Shown here piece by piece: positions 58,205 through 64,000 of a DNA stretch of 64,000 bases (its first letter is position 1; each line of letters starts with the position of its first letter). A model generated the notes under the pieces. That model worked only from the letters and a program-made list of their open reading frames with translations, was not told the DNA's origin and searched no databases. Source of the DNA: Diphasiastrum complanatum (taxonomy: Eukaryota > Streptophyta > Lycopodiopsida > Lycopodiales > Lycopodiaceae). The stretch is taken from NCBI GenBank assembly GCA_029204225.1, contig CM055096.1, forward strand, positions 65,696,370-65,760,369, written 5' to 3'. A program made the translations under genes and the position numbers.

Positions 58205-58639
58205 TTGATGGCCACACGTTTTGCTTTTTATACGGACCATCAACCCTTGTTCTATCTCATTAATAAAACTTGCAACACCGGAAGAATCACCAGATGGCTA
58301 CTTCTGTTGTTGGAGTTTGATTTTCGGATAGTAGTTCGCAAGGAAAAACAACATTACATGGCAGATCACGTGTCACGAATCAAAGGGAAGAAGATTGCAA
58401 CCCAACCCGATGATGAGCTGGCAGATGTTGTCTTATTTTACGTGGACACAGTACTAGAATGGGCTGCCGACATTGTTGAATATATAATGCGGGGCCAACT
58501 AGACAAATCTTTACCAAAGACGAAACAGAGAAAACTAATCTTAAAGGCTAGACCTTATCAGCTGATTGCCGGCCACTTGTATCGAAGAGGTCCAGATGGA
58601 ATTCTTCGGCGGTGTATTCTTCCTCATGAGGCCACCTAG
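58205..58639 (+). pseudogene. Gypsy RNase H end and integrase N-terminal zinc part
   Basis: Continues with FAFYTDHQPLFYLINKT, TGRITRWLLLLLEFDF and HYMADHVSRIKG, the end of RNase H. Then a linker and HLYRRGPDGILRRCILPHEA, the start of the integrase zinc domain. The catalytic core of integrase is absent because unrelated sequence starts at 58640. Confidence 0.88.
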
Positions 58640-59235
58640 ATCATTTCGCTTTCACATGCCAGTGTACTTTTTGTGGACCCTTGGATCAAGTTGGGTCCAA
58701 GATGAATGGATAGGATCATTGTGAATATTAGCCAATAGGATTGAGGGGCAAGGGCCTTCCCCATTTTATAAAAAGACACCATTTGTACACTATTTTCATG
58801 TTTAATGAGAAGGAGGAAACTCTACCAATTTTGGAGGAGAAGCATCCTCATTTGCAATTCAATGCTTGCTATTGCTCTTGTTGTTTTCAATTGCCTTCAA
58901 GTTCATGTTTTTTGGTTTCAATAGTTTATGTTTCTCCTTTAGCAAGTAAAATGTGCATTTGAGCTAACCTCCACCCTCCCTCTATCTCTCTCTTCTATCT
59001 TCTTTTCCCTCCATCTTTTCTAATCATCTCCTTCCTTTCACCTACAATCATGATGAATGTTAGTGTAGAGGAGTAGAGTTAAGGGAGAGTAGTATTAGTG
59101 GTGAGTAGAGTTAAGGGAGAAAGTAGGAAACTAACTAAAAATGGCATCTATGCATAGTTAGGTACCTATCCAGTGATCTAACCCTTGTTGACAGGCGGGA
59201 GGGCTATACTACGCAAGGTCTTTGACCCTACAACA
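58640..59235. other. Spacer between Gypsy pol and the LARD LTR
   Basis: Contains a TATA-like TTTATAAAAAG (58765-58776) and pyrimidine-rich CT tracts near 58970-59040. Perhaps part of another LTR; boundaries not visible. Confidence 0.4.
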
Positions 59236-60307
59236 TGTTGCGCAGGCATCCCAAAGGGAGCCCGAAACCATGATTTAGCTTCTCAGCCTTCAACTCTTGC
59301 CATCCGGACCCACTTGACATACAAGCAGCCAACTTTCCAACAATGATCAGACTCAACCAACTAAAAGTTCGGAAACTAACATTGAGATCCAACCTGGCGC
59401 CATGCTAGATCGGGGGTCCCGATGTGGGTGACTTCCCTCCAAACAAGCCGCCAAACTTAACTAACTTGAAGCTTCGTTACAAACGAGTAACATCTATTCC
59501 AAGAAAGTCGTCTGACTTTACATCAGACTTAAACTTCCACCCAAGCAAGCCATCCAACTCAGCCGACAGGTTAGAGCCCGTTTCTCAAAAGCTTAACCCA
59601 TTCACATTCATGCAAGGAACACTTAGAACCACAAGCCGCGACAGATATGGAGACAACCGGTTCTTGGACCAAATGGTTCGGACAGCATACCGTTGGCGCC
59701 ACGGACCGAATGGTCCCGACAGCATATCGCTGGAGTCCTGGGATACGACCCTCAGCTATGTGCCAAATTAAAAATTTTGAAGCGGCCTTACAATTGCGCT
59801 TTTACCGAACACTGAAACCCAGAAGGTAATCAGAGTCGGTTTGAGAAAAATCTCACTTTATTGATAAATCTGAGAAGTGACCGACTCTAGTCTCCGGGGC
59901 GTTGGCATGCCAAGGCAAGTGACAGGACAACATTCAACAAGGGCGGCTGAGACTTGGTTGGAGCTCGTCCTGAGTCGCAACCCGCACTCGCCTATAATAT
60001 TGGTGGGATTCGCCACCTCCCCTCATACCAAGTACTTTACCCAGGCTGATAAAGCACGTTTTCTCTCTCTAGGATTTTCTCTTTCTAGAAAGTCATTTTA
60101 TCTCTCTAGAATTTATTGATCCCCAGGTTTCCTTTAATTATGCCTAGATCGTGTGAGGTGATTGCACATCGATCTGAGCTCTCTGGACTTCGCTAGAACC
60201 GATCAAAGATTTTCAGCCATAGGAACTTGGCGTCGGCTGGATTCTGGTCACAGTGGCGCCGGAAGCGGCGCCGGCGCCGGGAGCAACAGGGGTGCTGCGG
60301 GTGCCGG
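59236..60307 (-). repeat. LARD LTR, left arm of a palindrome (no primer binding site beside it)
   Basis: Minus-strand LTR of the same family as 4461-5622. It ends with GCGCAACA at 59236; the sequence on its left shows no binding site, so it is a solo or 3' LTR. Its 5' end is missing about 50 bases because another LTR starts at 60308. Together with 60308-61522 it forms a head-to-head palindrome. Confidence 0.85.
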
Positions 60308-61522
60308 TGTTGTAAAGCTATCTTCGTAAGCTTCACTTCGGGCGCCAGCATTGTCCCCGGTGTCAGCAGCGCCCTTGCTGCTCCCGACGTCAGCGCCACT
60401 ATGAGCAGAATCCAGCCGGCGCCAAGTTCCCCATGGCTGAAAATCTTTGATCGGTTCTAGCGAAGTCCAGAGAGCTCAAATCGATGTGCAATCACCTCAT
60501 ACGATCTAGGCATGATTAAAGGAAGCCTGGGGATCAATAAAATCCAGAGAGAGAAAATGACTTTCTAGAAAGAGAAAATCCTAAAGAGAGAAAAACGTGC
60601 TTTACCAGCTTGGGTAGAGTGCTTGGTATGAGGGGGGGTGCCGAATCCCACCAATACTATAGGAGAGTGCGGGTTGCGACTCAGGGTGAGTTCCAACCAA
60701 GTCTCAGCCTCCCTTGCTGGAATGTTGTCATGGCTCTCACCTTGGCATGCTAGCGCCCCGGAGACTAAGGTCGGTCACACATTTGAAATGTAACCTTCTC
60801 AGATTTATCAATAAAGTGGGATTTTTCTCAAACCGACTCTGATTACCTTCTGGGTTTCAGTGTTCGGTAAAAGCGCAAGTTGTAAGGCCGCTTCAAAATT
60901 TTTAAGTTGGCACATAGTTGAGGGTCGTATCCTGGGACGCCAATGGTATGCCGTCGGGACCATTCGGTCCGAGGCGCCAGTGATATGCTGTCGGGACCAT
61001 TTGGTCCAGGAACTGGTTGTCTCCATATCTGTCGCGGCTTGTGGTTCTGAGTGTTTCTTGCATGAACATGAATGGGTTAAGCTCTTGGGAAACGGGCTCT
61101 AACTTGTCGGCTGAGTTGGATGGCCTGCTTGGGTGGAAGTTACCTGTTTATGGTTGTCCAGTCTGGCGTGGCGCCATGTTGGCTTCCAGCGCTCGTGACG
61201 AAGCTTTCAATTGGTCAAGTCTGATGTAAGTCAGACCGCTTGCTTGGAATGGATGTTATTTGTTTGTAACGAAGCTTCGAGTTGGTTAAGTTTGATGTAT
61301 GTTGGGCGGCTTGCTTGGAGGGAAGTCACCCACATCGGGACCCCCGATCTGGCATGGCACCAGGTTGGATCTCAATGTTGGTTTTTGGAACTTCAAGTTG
61401 GTTAAGTCTGATCGTTGTTGGCGAGTTGGCTGCTTGTATGTCAAGTGGGTTTGGATGGCAAGAGTTGAAAGCTGGGAAGCTAAGTCGTGGTTCCCGGCTC
61501 CCTTTGGGATGCCTGCGCTACA
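60308..61522 (+). repeat. LARD LTR, right arm of a palindrome, complete
   Basis: 1215 bases from TGTTGTAAAGC to CGCTACA, plus strand. It is the only complete LTR of this family in the window. AATAAA lies at 60810-60815. The first 300 bases are GC-rich with repeated GGCGCC words. The preceding GCCGG (60303-60307) is its expected target duplication. Confidence 0.92.
60810..60815 (+). promoter_or_regulatory. Polyadenylation signal AATAAA in the LTR
   Basis: Exact AATAAA, conserved as a minus-strand match in the LTR at 4461-5622 (5148-5153), so the signal is under common descent and defines the U3/R part of the LTR. Confidence 0.6.
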
Positions 61523-61524
61523 TG

Positions 61525-61537
61525 TGGTATCAGAGCC
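61525..61537 (+). other. Primer binding site of the right LARD copy
   Basis: TGGTATCAGAGCC, two bases after the LTR end, the same as in the element at 1-5622. Confidence 0.92.
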
Positions 61538-61853
61538 GACTGGCCGGTCAGCTATGTGGATCTCACGGAAATGGCCACTGTTTGGTGTTCATCAAGACAA
61601 CTATTGTGCAAGGTGATGCCCACAGTGTAAGCACGGGTGCGTCCACGGTCGGGGTGGTCGGCAGAATGGCAGACTTGATAAGTCAAGGTGCTGCCCTTGA
61701 GGTGTAAGTACGGTCAGTTCTCGCGATTCGGGCCTGGCGCTGTCTGCACGTAGGACAGATGAGGCAGTATGCTGCTATTAGGTTGGTGTAAGCACGGTCT
61801 GTGCCTTGTGGGGTGCAGGTTGACATATTCGAACTGTACGGGTTAACCATTGA
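61538..61853 (+). mobile_element. LARD leader, cut off
   Basis: Matches 4445 down to about 4133 (inverted). It holds three more motifs of the AGCAC...GTGCT type. The match ends at about 61853, where gag-like sequence of another element begins. Confidence 0.85.
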
Positions 61854-61885
61854 AAACCCAAGAGCAGTCACCACAAGAACGCACA

Positions 61886-62731
61886 ATGCCAAATCTTCTT
61901 GAGGATCAAGAAGATAGTACTGCTGATCTACAAATAGCAATAGCACTCTCACTACAAGAGTGAGAAACACCTTTAGATATCCACATAGATGACATCACTC
62001 GATATGACAATGAAGGTGAGATATCTAATCCAGTTGAGAGTTATAGTGATGAATCTGAGTGGGAGACCATATTTGAAGATGGAATTGAACCAAAGCCCAA
62101 TATGGTGGCGGATGATGAAGCAAAAAGTGATGAAGAGGTGATGGATGATGACATACTATCAAAACAGGGACCGATGGTAGAAAGTAAAGTTGAGCTAGAC
62201 ATGGGCCTCGAGGATCACACTAACCAGAACACGGAAGTAGAAATTTTAGCTGAAGATGACCATCGATAACTGACTGTGCAAACACCTAGCCTTCTATCTA
62301 TCGCACCATTGACACGAAGAGTCACTCAGCCAATAGTTATTCTTGATGATATCGGAAGGACACCAAGAATAGTAGGCTCCCTACCTCAGTTTCATGGAAG
62401 CACTGATGAAGATGCCCATAGACATATCCAAGAATTTGACACGCTGATGTTCACAAACACTGTCATAAATCCAATGCATAGAATGATGTTGTTTTTCACA
62501 ACTCTAGTAGGGGAAGCTAGACGATGGTACTATAATTTACCCAAAGCTTCCATTACCACCTTGGAGAAACTATTACAACTGTTTATAGCAGAGTTTGGAC
62601 TCAAATACAATATTGATAGCTTGATGTTCGCTTTGACCACGATACAACAAGAACCAGGAAAATCAGTACGCCTATATGTTAAACGAATCAAGGACCTCGT
62701 TCGCCAATTGAACATAGGACTAGGCAACTGA
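61886..62731 (+). pseudogene. Gypsy gag with UIM-like motif and PF03732-type core
   Basis: One reading frame from ATG 61886 to 62731, interrupted by TGA at 61961-61963 and TAA at 62267-62269. The first 25 residues end with DLQIAIALSLQE (61925-61960), matching the ubiquitin-interacting motif pattern L-x-x-A-I-x-x-S-x-x-E. An acidic segment follows (SDESEWETIFEDGIEP, AKSDEEVMDDDI). The core from about 62365 has LPQFHGSTDEDAHRHIQEFD, VGEARRWYYNLP, SITTLEKLLQLFIAEFG and QEPGKSVRLYVKRIKDLV, clearly the retrotransposon gag domain. The order UIM-acidic-gag differs from the element at 53484, where I see no gag core. Confidence 0.85.
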
Positions 62732-62831
62732 GGTATCATCTCAATTAGTACTTACCTTTTTCTTGAGGGGCCTATAACCAGCTATCCAGCTAGAAGTACG
62801 CCAATCTGGGGTTACATCATTCGAAGAAGCA

Positions 62832-63506
62832 GTGTCTAGAGCCAGAACCACAGAAGGGGCCTTTATTGCTACGAATGAATGCGAAACCATCTTAGCCATG
62901 ATGAAAACCGTAAATCATACAGTACCATTGAAAGGGGACACCAAGCCAATACAATGTGGTAAATCATCACTTAATAGTCCCACTTTTATAGGAGGTGTTT
63001 CACCTGCATATCCCAACGCCTTTTTCAGATATTATAGAGAGCGTGGCCATTCAGAAGATGGATGTTGGTCCCAAGAGAATGATTTCAATACTAGAAATCG
63101 AAGGCAAGAATCGATACACCATGATGTCATGGATGATGAACTACTTAGAACCTACCAAACTTGGAGTCAACCACAGGTAGATTGTAGAGTGACCTCTCAG
63201 GGTGACGTGACTAGAACAGAAGGAGACAAGCCCCCGATAAACTTGGCAGAAACACTCATAGAGAAGAAATGGCAGAGGGTAACTCAAGATAGGGTACAGA
63301 TAGACATCTCTAATGAAGAGTGTGAGGGAGCAAGTAAGCGGCTGGTAGACTCCAAAGACATAAAACCTAGAGACAAATCATCCTCATTAGCTACTGTTGG
63401 AATAAAAGAACCTATACCCTTGATTGGAAGCCATATAGATAAAAAACCAACTCCCTTAGGATTATACAGACTAGGATTCAGGAATGCAATCCTGCAAAGA
63501 AAGTAG
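62832..63506 (+). pseudogene. Gypsy gag C-terminal part with degenerate zinc knuckle
   Basis: The frame begins AVSRARTTEGAFIATNE in another reading frame than the gag core, so a frameshift lies near 62730-62830. A knuckle-like block FRYYRERGHSEDGCW keeps H and the last C but has F and Y in place of the first two Cys. The rest is charged without recognisable motifs. Confidence 0.7.
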
Positions 63507-64000
63507 CTTTTGGTGACAAGCCCGGATCTACAAGTATACAAAGCCATGGACATCAGATACAAAGGGTTGGATTAGATCTGCAAGGTTATGGGCTAGCCAA
63601 TCATACAAACCTACAGACAAACGAGTTTAATGCAATTCCTCGGGATAGACGAGACAAGACCAATGACAAGAGACCCTCGCATGACTCAATAGGAACACTC
63701 ATCCCCGAGGGGACTAGGGCAACACCAACTTCAAATGGAGAAACTCACCAATGAGTTTCAAACTGTTAAAATTGAAAAACAATCCATATTGATTTCCTGG
63801 CTTGCTACAAATGTTGTACCGTGCAAGTATGTAGCTCATTAATGCAAAATGCCAAGTTTGGCCTACATAGAACTCGAGCTACATGGTTATGCATTATCTA
63901 GTTTGATAAATACAACTTGCATATAGTTTGTAGACATAGAATTAGCATGATTATGCTTGTAGAAACCCGTGGCAACTCACATGCATTAATTGTAAGTGAT
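63507..64000. other. Remaining Gypsy spacer to window end
   Basis: No ORF of note; probably between gag and protease of the element that continues beyond the window. Confidence 0.4.

Larger units (their letters stand above)
53484..58639 (+). mobile_element. Gypsy element interior, UIM-carrying, truncated
   Basis: Runs from the primer binding site through zinc knuckles, a long acidic region, protease, reverse transcriptase and RNase H to the N-terminal zinc part of integrase, then stops at 58639. I find no gag core of the type seen at 62370-62700. No chromodomain is reached. Breaks are listed in the separate entries. Confidence 0.85.

Noticed and set aside
58657-59235. Possible LTR between Gypsy pol and LARD LTR (TGCCAGTG to CCTACAACA)
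   Set aside because: No inverted ends, no binding site and no second copy.
60227-60460. Open frame in GC-rich LTR sequence
   Set aside because: It spans the junction of two opposite LTRs; codon use follows GGCGCC repeats and there is no conserved domain.

Overview
The window is nuclear DNA from a land plant with a large, transposon-filled genome. Evidence for this: a single-exon gene for a plastid YGGT/YLMG-family membrane protein, the last exon of a WRKY transcription factor with the classic intron position, a small cysteine-rich protein that resembles a widespread land-plant family, and a decayed nuclear copy of the plastid 16S rRNA. Only about three host genes sit in 64 kb. Everything else recognisable is LTR retrotransposon at various stages of decay, an unclassified repeated family, and microsatellites. 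A fern or gymnosperm fits better than a small-genome angiosperm, but the sequence does not settle it.

Layout. 1-5622: a minus-strand LTR element with no coding capacity (LARD type), with LTRs, primer binding site, polypurine tract and an internal 1.66-kb tandem duplication. 5623-7614: no gene, but a cluster of G-box palindromes and a TATA box. 7615-12923: two decayed minus-strand Copia pol copies and a plus-strand Copia gag. 14246-15004: the YLMG gene (minus). 16088-17400 and 26083-28480: two inverted copies of an unclassified family with a coiled-coil/basic N-terminal part, a possible helix-turn-helix and a transposase-like GD...CxxF...E arrangement. 17463-18430 and 24954-25740: Copia debris. 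19928-20522: the WRKY exon (minus). 28545-29479 and 47607-48774: a non-coding direct repeat. 31022-31405: the CX3C-rich protein (plus).

33097-37956 is a graveyard of Gypsy integrase ends and LTRs that includes the plastid 16S fragment. 38177-43638 is a nearly complete but dead Gypsy chromovirus. 45511-46830 and 48773-49893 are Copia pieces, the second joined to a Gypsy reverse transcriptase. 52768-58639 is a Gypsy element with clear 5' LTR and binding site but no detectable gag core. 59236-61522 is a large head-to-head LTR palindrome of the same family as the element at 1-5622. 61886-63506 is gag from a second Gypsy element.

The host genes show no operon-like or functional connection. The transposons explain most of the architecture by nested insertion, truncation and C-to-T decay. 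The observations most worth following up are ubiquitin-interacting-motif-like segments in both late Gypsy elements, the unclassified family, the short-hairpin array in the LARD leader, and the plastid 16S fragment abutting an LTR.
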